Assembly: GCA_033763935.1 (NCBI GenBank) | Contig: JANRJO010000026.1 | Coordinates: forward strand, 53,788-117,787 | Length of the DNA stretch: 64,000 bases | DNA from: DALYJJ01 sp033763935 | Lineage (GTDB): Bacteria; Acidobacteriota; Terriglobia; Bryobacterales; Bryobacteraceae | Reading direction: 5' to 3' | Shown here: in pieces, positions 10,937-19,406 of the stretch | Layout of the letters: every line of letters starts with the position of its first letter | How positions within the stretch are numbered: the stretch's first letter is position 1 | Made by a program: the position numbers and the translations under genes | The notes under the pieces: model-generated | What the model was told of the DNA's origin: nothing | Seen by the model: the letters and a program-made list of their open reading frames with translations, nothing else | Database searches by the model: none

Positions 10937-12877
10937 TCAGGCGGTTTCGAGCGACAGCTCGAACCGTCCAGTCAGCGCGGGCGAGGCGTCCACCAGCCTG
11001 ACACGGTAGAGGCGCGCGCCCCACACCGGCGTGAGACGCTCGTCGTTCACGGCAATCTCGTCGATCTGCGTCCTCAGCCGCGCGCCGTCAAACCGTAGCC
11101 GCGCCGCCTTCGCAAACAGGATCTCCCCTGCGCCGGCCGTCACCGGATGCGGTGTCATGAGGTTGAGCTCGATGGGCGCCGTGGGGCGAGCCAGCGCGTA
11201 GTCTTCGGCGATGCTCACGCGGTTCGCCCGCCGGTCGAGCCGCAGCGTGCGACGCCATCTCTTCACGCCCGCATTGGCGTCCCAGGCGCGATGAATGTCG
11301 AGCGCGTACTCCGCCGCTTCGTCCGTCGCTTTGTACTCGACCGCCGCCGCCTCGTATTCCCGCCCCGCCTGCTGCTGCGCTCCGCCAATGGTGGGCAGGT
11401 TGTGATACGCGGACTGCATCGTCCAAATTTCGTATCGGCGCGAGCTGAACGTCTTCGATGTATACGATTCCACGCCCACGTCGATCAGCAGCGGCTTACC
11501 GTCCAGGTAGACGATGAAGTTGCCGACATCGTTGTGGTTGTGGCTCTCCGCGTTGTGGCCGCCCTGCGCGGCCAGGTAGAAGCCGTTGGCCGCCCCCTCC
11601 TTCACGCGCGCCGCCATCACCTGCACTCCGGGCAGCCAGACGTCGCGCAGGAGCGGCGGTGTTGCGGGGAGTTTGCGAACCTCTTCGTAATCGAGCAGGC
11701 CCATCAGCGAGCGCGCCGTGCTCCCCGTGCCCGCCCGCGCTCCCGAGCTAAGGGAAAGAACATACGCCGCATGCCGCTGCAGCCGCTCGTCGCCGATGCG
11801 CATGCCGTAGCGGTAGACCACTGGCCACGCCGGGTGAAGCCGCGGCGCCGCGTCGGCGAAGTTCGTGTACCAGTCGCCCGCGATGTGCGCGCGGTAGATG
11901 TAGCGGCCCATCTCAGCCACCACCGGTATCTCAAACCCGTCGATCTTACCCTTGCTCGCCGCATGCAGCAGGTCCAGGCACTCATAGAGCGAGGCTGCCG
12001 CATGGCCCCAGTAGCCGGGCCCCTCGTCGCAGCCCCCGTCATCGGCGTAGCCTTCGATGAAGCGGTCGAGGCTGCGGAGGATCTTGTGGACAAGCGCCAC
12101 CCGGCGAGCCGCGACCGTCTCGACAAGCAGGGTGCACGTGATGATGTTGGAGTTGATCCACGGATTCCAGTTATTCACGGGACGGGGACTCGAGAATCCC
12201 ATCCAGCTGAAATCGCGCGCAAGATATGGGTCAAGCAGGCGTCGCGTGACCTCGGCGCGCAGCCGTGGCCGCAGCAGCGAGCTTACCGTGTCCAGCCGCT
12301 CGCCCAGCAGATAGTCGGTCCAGGCGAAGACGCTGCCGGTGTCGGCCGCGAACAGATCGATGATCTGCTCGGACGGGTCTGGCAGGTCGACTCCGATCTT
12401 CTGCACGCCGATGTGAGCGGGAACTCCCCACCACGTCTCCTCCGAGATCAGCCACAGACCGTTCGCGATGTCATCCAGGAACCGGCCCTGGTTTTCGCAA
12501 CACTCCGCGAGCACCAGCAGGGTCAGGCGATCCCTCCTCCTGCGGCGCTGGGCTTCGAATCGCGAGCGGTTGCCGTTGCGCTTGTACTCAAGGAACAGGC
12601 TCGCCGGCAACTGCGTCCAGGGCGCCTTCGATTCCGTCTCTGCAGCGCCAATGAGGGCTGTGCGAGCCTCCCCGCCGATCGCGTTCCACGCCGCGCGGTC
12701 CGTCACGCGCGGGAAGTAGGTTAGCTCCTTGGCGGGCAACAGCACCTCGGCCAGCGCTTCCGGCGGCACAACGCCTGCCAGGCGCCGGCGGGAGGCGGCG
12801 GAGGCTGCCCCGGTTGCGAGTCCGGCGGCGAGACCGGCGGCAGTGAAGGTCCGGCGGGCAATGGAGGACATGGACAT
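10937..12877 (-). CDS. Heparinase II/III-like exported protein
   Basis: This 646-residue protein has a twin-arginine style leader (IARRTFTAAGLA followed by a small-residue stretch ending near ASA). It has an N-terminal alpha-toroid region and a C-terminal heparinase II/III-like beta-sandwich. The block GGHNAESHNHNDVGNFIVYL, with clustered histidines and asparagines, is the typical metal/active-site region, followed by GKPLLIDVG. Such enzymes eliminate or hydrolyse uronic-acid polysaccharides, but many homologues have no known substrate. It ends two bases from a decayed receptor gene, consistent with a former polysaccharide-uptake locus. Confidence 0.8.
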   Translation of the reverse strand: MSMSSIARRTFTAAGLAAGLATGAASAASRRRLAGVVPPEALAEVLLPAKELTYFPRVTDRAAWNAIGGEARTALIGAAETESKAPWTQLPASLFLEYKRNGNRSRFEAQRRRRRDRLTLLVLAECCENQGRFLDDIANGLWLISEETWWGVPAHIGVQKIGVDLPDPSEQIIDLFAADTGSVFAWTDYLLGERLDTVSSLLRPRLRAEVTRRLLDPYLARDFSWMGFSSPRPVNNWNPWINSNIITCTLLVETVAARRVALVHKILRSLDRFIEGYADDGGCDEGPGYWGHAAASLYECLDLLHAASKGKIDGFEIPVVAEMGRYIYRAHIAGDWYTNFADAAPRLHPAWPVVYRYGMRIGDERLQRHAAYVLSLSSGARAGTGSTARSLMGLLDYEEVRKLPATPPLLRDVWLPGVQVMAARVKEGAANGFYLAAQGGHNAESHNHNDVGNFIVYLDGKPLLIDVGVESYTSKTFSSRRYEIWTMQSAYHNLPTIGGAQQQAGREYEAAAVEYKATDEAAEYALDIHRAWDANAGVKRWRRTLRLDRRANRVSIAEDYALARPTAPIELNLMTPHPVTAGAGEILFAKAARLRFDGARLRTQIDEIAVNDERLTPVWGARLYRVRLVDASPALTGRFELSLETA

Positions 12878-12883
12878 CCTATA

Positions 12884-14413
12884 TCACACTGTAGTCGACT
12901 TCAGATCGTCCGCCCGGCGCCGGATCTCCACCAGTTCGCTCTTGTCACGCCGGTTGACGTTGTTCAACTGCATGCGCATCCGCGCGTTGTTCTGCAGCTT
13001 CTCGTAGTGCCGCGACAGGAAGTCCCAATACAGCGTTGTGAAAGGGCACGCGTCTTCGCCGGTCGCTTTCGACGGATCGAAGCGGCACGCCTTGCAGTAG
13101 TCGCTCATGCGGTTGATATAGGCGCCGGACGCCGAGTAGGGCTTGGTGCCCATGATCCCACCGTCGCCGAACTGGCTCATGCCCAGCGCGTTGGGGAGCG
13201 AGACCCAGTCAATCGCGTCCGTGAACATGGAGATGTGCCATTCGTGAAATCGGTACGGGTTCACGCCCAGGAGTAGGGAGTACAAGCCAAGGACCATCAG
13301 CCGGTGGATGTGATGCGCGTAGGCCCGCTCGTGCAGCATGCCCGCCGCGTGGCGGATGCAGTTCATGTCGGTTTCACCTGTCCAGAGAATGCGAGGCACA
13401 GGGAGAGTCGCATCGAAGTAGTTCAGCCCCGCGTACTCCGGCATGTGCGTCCAGTACAGCCCGCGCACAAACTCGCGCCAGCCCAGAATCTGCCGTACAA
13501 ATCCCTCCACGGAATTCAGCGGTGCGCGACGCTTCCGGTACGCTGTCACGGCGGCGTCCACCACTTCCCGCGCCGACAGCAGGTGGAGATTCAAGGACGA
13601 CGAGAGCCGCGAGTGAAACAGGTATGGTTCGCCCGCGCTCATCGCGTCCTGGAACGCGCCGAAATGCGAGAGACGGTGCGCGATGAAATCGTCCAGAGCG
13701 GTGAGCGCCTGGCCCCGCGTCACCGGGTAATCGAATTGGGCGAGCGACCCTGGGCTATTGCGAAACCGCTTCTCCACCACGCGCATCACTTCGCGTGTCA
13801 CCTCGTCCGGTTCCGGCAGCGCCGGGGGTTTCAGCAGCAGACGCGCCTGCTTTGTCAGTGGCTGGCGGTTCTGTTCGTCGAAGTTCCACTCGCCGCCCAC
13901 CGGCTTGACGCCGTCCATGAGAATGCCGTGCTTCTTGCGCATCGCGCGATAGAAGTTTTCAAGGATCACTTTGCGGCCGTTCTTCGCCATCTCCGCGAAT
14001 TCGCTTGGCTGGCTGTAGAAGGAGCCGTCCGCGCGCACATCGAGCGGGAGTTCGAGCCGCCGCGCCGTTTCACGAAGCGAATCGAGAACGCGATAATCTC
14101 CCGGCTGCAGTACGACCAAGCCGCGCGGTTTCAGGCGCCGAACCTGGGCTTCGATCTCCCCTGCGAAACTGCCCTTGTTTTCACGGTCGTCGATCTTCCG
14201 GTAATGGACGGGCCACCCGCGCGCCGCCAGTTCATCGCGGAAGTGCCGCATAGCGGAGAAGAAGAGCACCAGCCGTGCTTTATGCTGGCGAACGTACGTG
14301 GCCTCTTCGGCGACCTCCATCATGAGCACGGCGTCCTGCCGCTCATCGAAGCCGACAAATGCCGTCGAATCGGCATCCAATTGATCGCCCAGAACGAGTA
14401 CAAGGTGACGCAT
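12884..14413 (-). CDS. FeS-BCP type (6-4) photolyase / cryptochrome-related protein (PhrB-like)
   Basis: The 509-residue protein begins MRHLVLVLGDQL, the N-terminal Rossmann-type domain of the prokaryotic FeS cryptochrome/photolyase class. Four cysteines, C352, C440, C443 and C456, have the spacing 88-3-13. From memory this equals the [4Fe-4S] ligands of Agrobacterium PhrB (C350, C438, C441, C454), offset by two residues. H367/H368 in AYAHHIHRLMVLG occupy the place of the catalytic histidine pair. These enzymes use FAD and light to repair (6-4) photoproducts. It is divergent from the radical-SAM/UdgX genes across 75 bases, suggesting a DNA-repair island. Confidence 0.9.
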   Translation of the reverse strand: MRHLVLVLGDQLDADSTAFVGFDERQDAVLMMEVAEEATYVRQHKARLVLFFSAMRHFRDELAARGWPVHYRKIDDRENKGSFAGEIEAQVRRLKPRGLVVLQPGDYRVLDSLRETARRLELPLDVRADGSFYSQPSEFAEMAKNGRKVILENFYRAMRKKHGILMDGVKPVGGEWNFDEQNRQPLTKQARLLLKPPALPEPDEVTREVMRVVEKRFRNSPGSLAQFDYPVTRGQALTALDDFIAHRLSHFGAFQDAMSAGEPYLFHSRLSSSLNLHLLSAREVVDAAVTAYRKRRAPLNSVEGFVRQILGWREFVRGLYWTHMPEYAGLNYFDATLPVPRILWTGETDMNCIRHAAGMLHERAYAHHIHRLMVLGLYSLLLGVNPYRFHEWHISMFTDAIDWVSLPNALGMSQFGDGGIMGTKPYSASGAYINRMSDYCKACRFDPSKATGEDACPFTTLYWDFLSRHYEKLQNNARMRMQLNNVNRRDKSELVEIRRRADDLKSTTV

Positions 14414-14415
14414 GC

Positions 14416-14430
14416 GAGAAGAACCTTCTC
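14416..14430. promoter_or_regulatory. Short inverted repeat next to the photolyase start
   Basis: GAGAAG and CTTCTC form a perfect 6-base inverted repeat separated by AAC, directly upstream of the photolyase start codon in the divergent intergenic region. It could be an operator or a 5' hairpin. It is short, so chance occurrence is possible. Confidence 0.3.
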
Positions 14431-14438
14431 TCGAGTAG

Positions 14439-14466
14439 ATGACAGCGCGGCGCGCCGGGGGATAAT
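14439..14466 (+). promoter_or_regulatory. Predicted sigma-70-type promoter for the radical-SAM/UdgX operon
   Basis: ATGACA (14439-14444) and GATAAT (14461-14466) each match the -35 and -10 consensus at five of six positions and are separated by 16 bases. The radical-SAM start codon lies 22 bases further on. Prediction only. Confidence 0.5.
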
Positions 14467-14488
14467 TAGAGATAGGGGGCGGGGAGCG

Positions 14489-15712
14489 TTGGAGCTCGAG
14501 CGAAAACTGAGAATTCTGGCGGACGCCGCGAAGTACGACGCGTCCTGTGCGAGCAGCGGCTCACGCCGCGCTCGGGCCGCGGGCGGACTGGGAAACACCG
14601 AGGGCATGGGTATCTGCCACAGCTATACTCCCGACGGCCGCTGTGTCTCCCTGCTCAAGCTCCTGCTCACCAACTACTGCACCTACGATTGCAGCTACTG
14701 CGTCAACCGCATCTCAAGCGACACGCCCCGCGCGCGCTTCACGCCGGAGGAAGTGGTCTCCCTCACCATTGAGTTCTACAAGCGCAACTACATCGAGGGC
14801 TTGTTCTTAAGTTCCGGGATTATTCAGAGCTCCGACTACACCATGGAGCAGATGATTGAGACCGCCCGGCGTCTGCGCACCGAGCACGCCTTCGGAGGCT
14901 ACATTCACCTGAAGGCCGTGCCTGGCGCCTCCGTGGACCTGCAGCGCGAAGCGGGCAAGTGGGCCGATCGCCTGAGCGCTAACATTGAACTGCCGGTCGA
15001 CGTCGAACTTCGCCAGCTTGCGCCTGCGAAATCGCACGGGCAGATCGAAGCCGTGATGACCGGCATTCGCGACGCCATCGAGGAGGCCCGCGGGACGCGA
15101 CAGGCGTTCGCCCCCGCAGGTCAAAGCACACAAATGATCGTCGGCGCCACGCCCGCGCCGGACGCCGTGGTGCTGCACACCGCCTCCTCCCTCTACCGCA
15201 AACACCACCTCCGGCGCGTCTACTATTCCGCGTTCAGCCCCATCCCGCACGCCGACCCGCTACTGCCCGTCAAGCGTCCCCCAATGATCCGGGAGAACCG
15301 CCTCTATCAAGCCGACTGGCTGATGCGCTTTTACGGCTTCCGGGCAGACGAACTGACCACGCCCGATGCACCCAACCTTCCCATCGACAAGGACCCTAAG
15401 CTTGCCTGGGCGCTGCGCAATCGCGACTTCTTTCCGGTGGACCTGAACCGCGCGCCAAAGCCGGCACTGCTGCGCGTGCCCGGCCTCGGCGTGCGCAACG
15501 TGAAGCGGATACTGCAGGTGCGGCGGCACCGCTCGCTGACGCTCGAGGACCTGGCGAAGCTCAAAGTTTCCGTGGATAAGGTGAAGTACTTCGTCGTTGC
15601 CGCTGGGCACAATCCCGCCGCTCGCATCATCGATTCTCCCAAGCTTTCGCTGCAGTTTGACCCGCAGCCGCAGCAGTTGGCGCTGTTTGAGGCGCGTACG
15701 GGCGAGCTGTGA
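14489..15712 (+). CDS. Putative DNA modification/repair radical SAM protein (partner of a UDG-family protein)
   Basis: The 407-residue protein has a radical-SAM cluster motif at C64, C68 and C71 (CTYDCSYC), preceded by LADAAKYDASCASSG and GICHSYTPDGRC, which mark the family usually linked to a uracil-DNA-glycosylase-like gene. A helix-hairpin-helix DNA-binding region is visible near the C-terminus (LLRVPGLGVRNVKRIL). TTG at 14489 is chosen because it follows GGGGAG and gives the usual N-terminus MELERKLRILADAAKYD. Its stop overlaps the next start (GTGA). The chemical reaction is not known for the family; repair or base modification is inferred from the partner and from the DNA-binding motif. 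Confidence 0.85.
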   Translation: MELERKLRILADAAKYDASCASSGSRRARAAGGLGNTEGMGICHSYTPDGRCVSLLKLLLTNYCTYDCSYCVNRISSDTPRARFTPEEVVSLTIEFYKRNYIEGLFLSSGIIQSSDYTMEQMIETARRLRTEHAFGGYIHLKAVPGASVDLQREAGKWADRLSANIELPVDVELRQLAPAKSHGQIEAVMTGIRDAIEEARGTRQAFAPAGQSTQMIVGATPAPDAVVLHTASSLYRKHHLRRVYYSAFSPIPHADPLLPVKRPPMIRENRLYQADWLMRFYGFRADELTTPDAPNLPIDKDPKLAWALRNRDFFPVDLNRAPKPALLRVPGLGVRNVKRILQVRRHRSLTLEDLAKLKVSVDKVKYFVVAAGHNPAARIIDSPKLSLQFDPQPQQLALFEARTGEL

Positions 15713-17106
15713 AAGAGGCCGTGGTGAATGACTTTGCCGACTGGCGGCGCGCCGCTCGTGAGTGCCTGCGCCACGGCATCGGCCCCGCCGCCGTGCGTTT
15801 CACGGGCGCGGAGGCGGGTCAACACCTGTTGCTGACTGACGAGCGGGACACCAACTCCAGCGATCCCCCGGTCGCCCGCGGCGCGCAGCGCGTGCCTCCA
15901 GCGTTCCTGTCGCTCGCCGAAGCGGTGAGCCTGCACCGCGACGGCCACCGGTGGGACCTGCTCTACCGCCTTCTGTGGCGCCTGACGCATGGCGAACCGC
16001 ACCTCCTGGAAGTCGAGATCGACGAGGACGTGCGCCGGGCGCGCCTGATGGAGAAGGCGGTGCGCCGCGACATGCACAAGATGCGCGCCTTCGTTCGCTT
16101 TCGAGAGGTCGCCGGCGAGACCGGTACGGAGTACGTGGCGTGGTACCGCCCCGACCATCTCATTGTGAAAGCCAACGCACCCTTCTTCGTGCGGCGCTTC
16201 GGATCCTTGCGCTGGGCCATCCTCACGCCGGACGCGAGCGCCTATTGGGACGGCGAGGAGGTGCGCTTTGGGCCGGGCGCGCCTCAGAGCTCCGCTCCCG
16301 CGGGCGATGCTCTCGAAGAGCTATGGCGAGCCTACTACGCGTCTACGTTCAACCCCGCTCGTGCCAACCTTCGCATGATGCGGGCGGAGATGCCGGTACG
16401 CCACTGGGCGACGCTGCCGGAGTCCCAAGTGATCCACGAGTTGCTCAGGAATGCCGGGAATCGAGTGGTAACCATGATTGAAAAACAGAAGAGCTCGGCA
16501 CGGGAGTTCGTACCCCCGGCGGCCGCTCTACCCGAACTCGCCGGCGCCTCCCAACGGTGCGAAGGGTGCGACCTGTTCCGCGCGGCGACGCAGACGGTGT
16601 TTGGGGAAGGCCCGCCGCGTGCGCGCGTCGTCATGGTAGGCGAGCAGCCCGGCGATGAAGAGGACGTGAAGGGCCGGCCGTTCGTCGGCCCTGCCGGCCG
16701 GTTGCTGGACAAGGCCCTGGCGGAGGCGGGCGTCGACCGGAGCCTGGTCTATGTGACCAACGCCGTGAAGCACTTCAAGTTTGAAGAGCGTGGAAAGCGC
16801 AGAATCCACAAGAAGCCGTCCGGAACCGAAATCTCCGCTTGCCGGCCCTGGCTCGAAGCCGAACTGGAAGCGATACGCCCCGAGTTGATCGTGTGCCTTG
16901 GTTCGACCGCTGCCCAAGCCCTGGCCGGGCGCGACGTCCGCATCGGCGCCGACCGCGGCCGGTTCCTTGACCACCACCTGGCCCCCAAGCTGATGGTGAC
17001 CATCCATCCGTCGGCGCTGCTGCGCATGCCGGAAGGTTTCGACGAAGAGTATGCACGTTTTGTGGCCGACCTCGTGCTGGTCCGCGACTTCCTGAAGCCG
17101 CGTTGA
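15709..17106 (+). CDS. DUF4130 - UdgX-type uracil-DNA glycosylase fusion
   Basis: The 465-residue protein joins an N-terminal DUF4130-like domain (about 1-255) to a uracil-DNA-glycosylase superfamily domain (about 265-463). The second domain has GEQPG (311-315), FVGPAGRLLDKAL, the KRRIH loop (363-367) and HPSALLR (433-439). The KRRIH loop is the hallmark of UdgX, whose histidine forms a covalent bond with DNA after uracil removal; H367 is the equivalent. C284 and C287 (CEGC) and C378 are likely Fe-S ligands. In other UDG families a further cysteine lies where this protein has VKH (H355). It is coupled to the radical-SAM gene by a GTGA overlap. Confidence 0.9.
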   Translation: MKEAVVNDFADWRRAARECLRHGIGPAAVRFTGAEAGQHLLLTDERDTNSSDPPVARGAQRVPPAFLSLAEAVSLHRDGHRWDLLYRLLWRLTHGEPHLLEVEIDEDVRRARLMEKAVRRDMHKMRAFVRFREVAGETGTEYVAWYRPDHLIVKANAPFFVRRFGSLRWAILTPDASAYWDGEEVRFGPGAPQSSAPAGDALEELWRAYYASTFNPARANLRMMRAEMPVRHWATLPESQVIHELLRNAGNRVVTMIEKQKSSAREFVPPAAALPELAGASQRCEGCDLFRAATQTVFGEGPPRARVVMVGEQPGDEEDVKGRPFVGPAGRLLDKALAEAGVDRSLVYVTNAVKHFKFEERGKRRIHKKPSGTEISACRPWLEAELEAIRPELIVCLGSTAAQALAGRDVRIGADRGRFLDHHLAPKLMVTIHPSALLRMPEGFDEEYARFVADLVLVRDFLKPR

Positions 17107-17112
17107 ACGGCC

Positions 17113-17131
17113 GCCGTGGGAGCCCTACGGC
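17113..17131. terminator. Hairpin between convergent genes
   Basis: GCCGT-GGG-AG-CCC-T-ACGGC folds into a hairpin with one bulged base. It lies between the convergent UdgX and kinase genes and overlaps the last codons of the kinase. There is no clear T-tract, so the terminator role is tentative. Confidence 0.3.
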
Positions 17132-19350
17132 AGCGGCAGCCCCAACTTCTCGCGGACCGCGCGAAACTCCGGACTGCTCCGTATCTCGCGAAAGTGCGGG
17201 TCCGACGTGCAGGAGGGCAGTCCCGGCTCGCGTTCCGCAGCCGCCGTCGCCAGCATTTCCAACGCCCGCGCCCGCTGGTCCATGCCAAGGTAAACGACGG
17301 CCAGCGCGCATGCCGCCGGGCGGTGGGAAGCCCGCATGGAGAGCAGCTTCCGCTCCACTGCCTCGGCCCGCTTGCCGTCCCCGAGCCGCGCGGACAGAAA
17401 GCCCATGGACGCGAGAACCCGTGCGTCCTCCGGACCTAGCCGCAGCGCGATCTCAACCTCGTTCCGCGCCTCCTGGAGCCGCCCCGCCGCTTCATACGCC
17501 TGCCCCAGCAACAGATAGGACGCGCGGAAGGTGCCGTCGAGCCGCGCCGCCGCCTGGGCCTGCTCCATGGCCTCCGTGGCCCGCCCCAGGCGCAGCAGCA
17601 ACTGCGCCTTGTGCACGAGGATCACGGCGCGCGCCCGGGGTGCAAGAGCGGACGCCTCCACGCCCAGCGCCGCCTCCACCGCCGCCAGCGCCTCCGAGGT
17701 TCGCCCGAACTGGTCGAGCAGGTTTGAATACGCGCGGACGCCGAACGGCGAGCCGCGGTTCAATTCGAAGGAGCGACGGTAGGCGTCCAGCGCCGCTTGG
17801 AACTTCCATTCCCGCGCCTGCACGTTGCCGATCACTTCCCAAGCCTTGGCCTGCTTCGGGTCCAACTCAACGCATCGCTTCGCGGCCGCGAGCGCCTTCG
17901 CCGTCATTTCCCCGGCGCGCTGGGCGTCGAAGTCGATCGCGTACTCCGCCGTCTCGGCCACTCCGAGCCACCCAGGGACGTAGCGGGCATCGAGTTCCAC
18001 CGCTCGCTCGTACAGCCGCAGCGTCTCCGCCACGACGGGAGGAAGCCCAGGAGCGAGCGCGCCGGTTCGCGGGTCGGCCTGCATTAGGGTGCGGGCGCGG
18101 TCGTGCAGCGCGACTGCTTCCGGGTTCACTCCCGTTCCGCGGAGCAGCAGCAGAAGCGTCATCAGGGCCGGAACGAGCAACAGCGCGGCGGCGGCCCCGG
18201 GACGGCGCCGGACCCACTTCGAAACCCGGTATGTCACCGTGTCGGGCCGAGCCGCCACGGGGCGGCCCTGCAGATACGCAGCCAGGTCGTCGGCAAGTTC
18301 AGCGGCGGTGGCGTACCGCCGCTCCGGCTCCTTGCGCATGGCCATGGCGACGATCGTGTCCAGGTCCCCCGAAAGCTGCTCCCTCAGCCGCGGCTCGTTG
18401 GTAGCACGGCTGGGAAGCGGGGCAGTGTCCTGGCAGATCGCTTTCTCGATCTCAAGCAGCGACGGGGCCGCGAGCGAAAACGGACGGGCCCCCGTCAGGA
18501 GTTCAAAGAGAAGCACGCCCAGCGAGTAAATGTCCGTAGCGCTGCTGAGTGGTAGGCCGAGCACCTGTTCCGGGCTTGCGTAGTCCGGAGTCATCAGCCG
18601 GACGTTCGTTTCCGTGGCGGCAGGCTCTCCTGGAATGAGCTCCGGCCGCAAGACCTTGGCGATGCCGAAGTCGAGGAGCTTGGGGACGCCAGAATGCGTC
18701 ACCATCACGTTACCCGGCTTGATGTCGCGGTGAATCAGGTGCGCGTGGTGAGCATAGTCGACCGCCGAGCAGATCTGACGGAACAGGTCGAGGCGCTCCT
18801 TCACCGGCAGCGCGCGCCGCCGGCAGTAATCCAATAGCGGTTCGCCGTCAATGAACTCCATCACCAGGTACGGCCGCCCGTCCGGATGCGATCCGCCGTC
18901 GATGAGCGCCGCGATGTTCGGGTGGCTGAGGCTGGCCAGAATCTGGCGCTCCGCCCGGAAACGCCGGAGGATGGCAAGCGAGTCCATCCCCCGCTTCACC
19001 AGCTTGATCGCTACCGTCTGCAGAAATTCGTCATCGGCGCGGATGGCCTGGTACACCACGGCCATCCCGCCCCTGCCGATTTCGCGCACCAGCAGGTAGG
19101 ATCCCAAGCGCAAGCCGACGTCGCTCGCATCGCCCTCCGGCGACGCCTCGAGTTGCTCGGCGGCGCGCGAAACCAGATCGCCCAACTGCTCGCCTGCCGC
19201 CGCCTCCGAGGACAAGAGGCTTCGAAGCTCGGCAAGCAACTCGGGATCGTCCGCGCACTCGACGGCCAGGAAGGGCTCGCGCTGCGGCGCCGGCAGGTCG
19301 AGGGCCGCCTGGAACAGCCGGTCCAATTCCTGAAAGCGCGCCGGGGTCAC
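17125..19350 (-). CDS. Membrane-anchored serine/threonine protein kinase with C-terminal TPR-like repeats
   Basis: The 741-residue protein has an N-terminal helical region (1-80) typical of acidobacterial kinases. A Hanks-type kinase domain covers about 85-360: glycine loop IGRGGMAVVY, K116 in VAIKLVKRG, catalytic HRDIKPGNV (D209), DFGIA (D227) and YASPEQVLG. One transmembrane helix lies at about 385-404. The C-terminal 330 residues form tetratricopeptide-like helical repeats. Such kinases sense signals outside the membrane and phosphorylate regulators. It lies 56 bases after cheA on the same strand, possibly outside the chemosensory operon. No sigma-factor gene is adjacent. Confidence 0.9.
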   Translation of the reverse strand: MTPARFQELDRLFQAALDLPAPQREPFLAVECADDPELLAELRSLLSSEAAAGEQLGDLVSRAAEQLEASPEGDASDVGLRLGSYLLVREIGRGGMAVVYQAIRADDEFLQTVAIKLVKRGMDSLAILRRFRAERQILASLSHPNIAALIDGGSHPDGRPYLVMEFIDGEPLLDYCRRRALPVKERLDLFRQICSAVDYAHHAHLIHRDIKPGNVMVTHSGVPKLLDFGIAKVLRPELIPGEPAATETNVRLMTPDYASPEQVLGLPLSSATDIYSLGVLLFELLTGARPFSLAAPSLLEIEKAICQDTAPLPSRATNEPRLREQLSGDLDTIVAMAMRKEPERRYATAAELADDLAAYLQGRPVAARPDTVTYRVSKWVRRRPGAAAALLLVPALMTLLLLLRGTGVNPEAVALHDRARTLMQADPRTGALAPGLPPVVAETLRLYERAVELDARYVPGWLGVAETAEYAIDFDAQRAGEMTAKALAAAKRCVELDPKQAKAWEVIGNVQAREWKFQAALDAYRRSFELNRGSPFGVRAYSNLLDQFGRTSEALAAVEAALGVEASALAPRARAVILVHKAQLLLRLGRATEAMEQAQAAARLDGTFRASYLLLGQAYEAAGRLQEARNEVEIALRLGPEDARVLASMGFLSARLGDGKRAEAVERKLLSMRASHRPAACALAVVYLGMDQRARALEMLATAAAEREPGLPSCTSDPHFREIRSSPEFRAVREKLGLPLP

Positions 19351-19406
19351 CTGTAGTGCAGTGTAACGGCATGCAGGGCGTCGCGGCTATACGCCGGCGC
19401 CGTCCG

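Noticed and set aside
14416..14430. LexA-type SOS box upstream of the repair genes
   Set aside because: The inverted repeat GAGAAG-AAC-CTTCTC does not match a known LexA box, so SOS control is not claimed.
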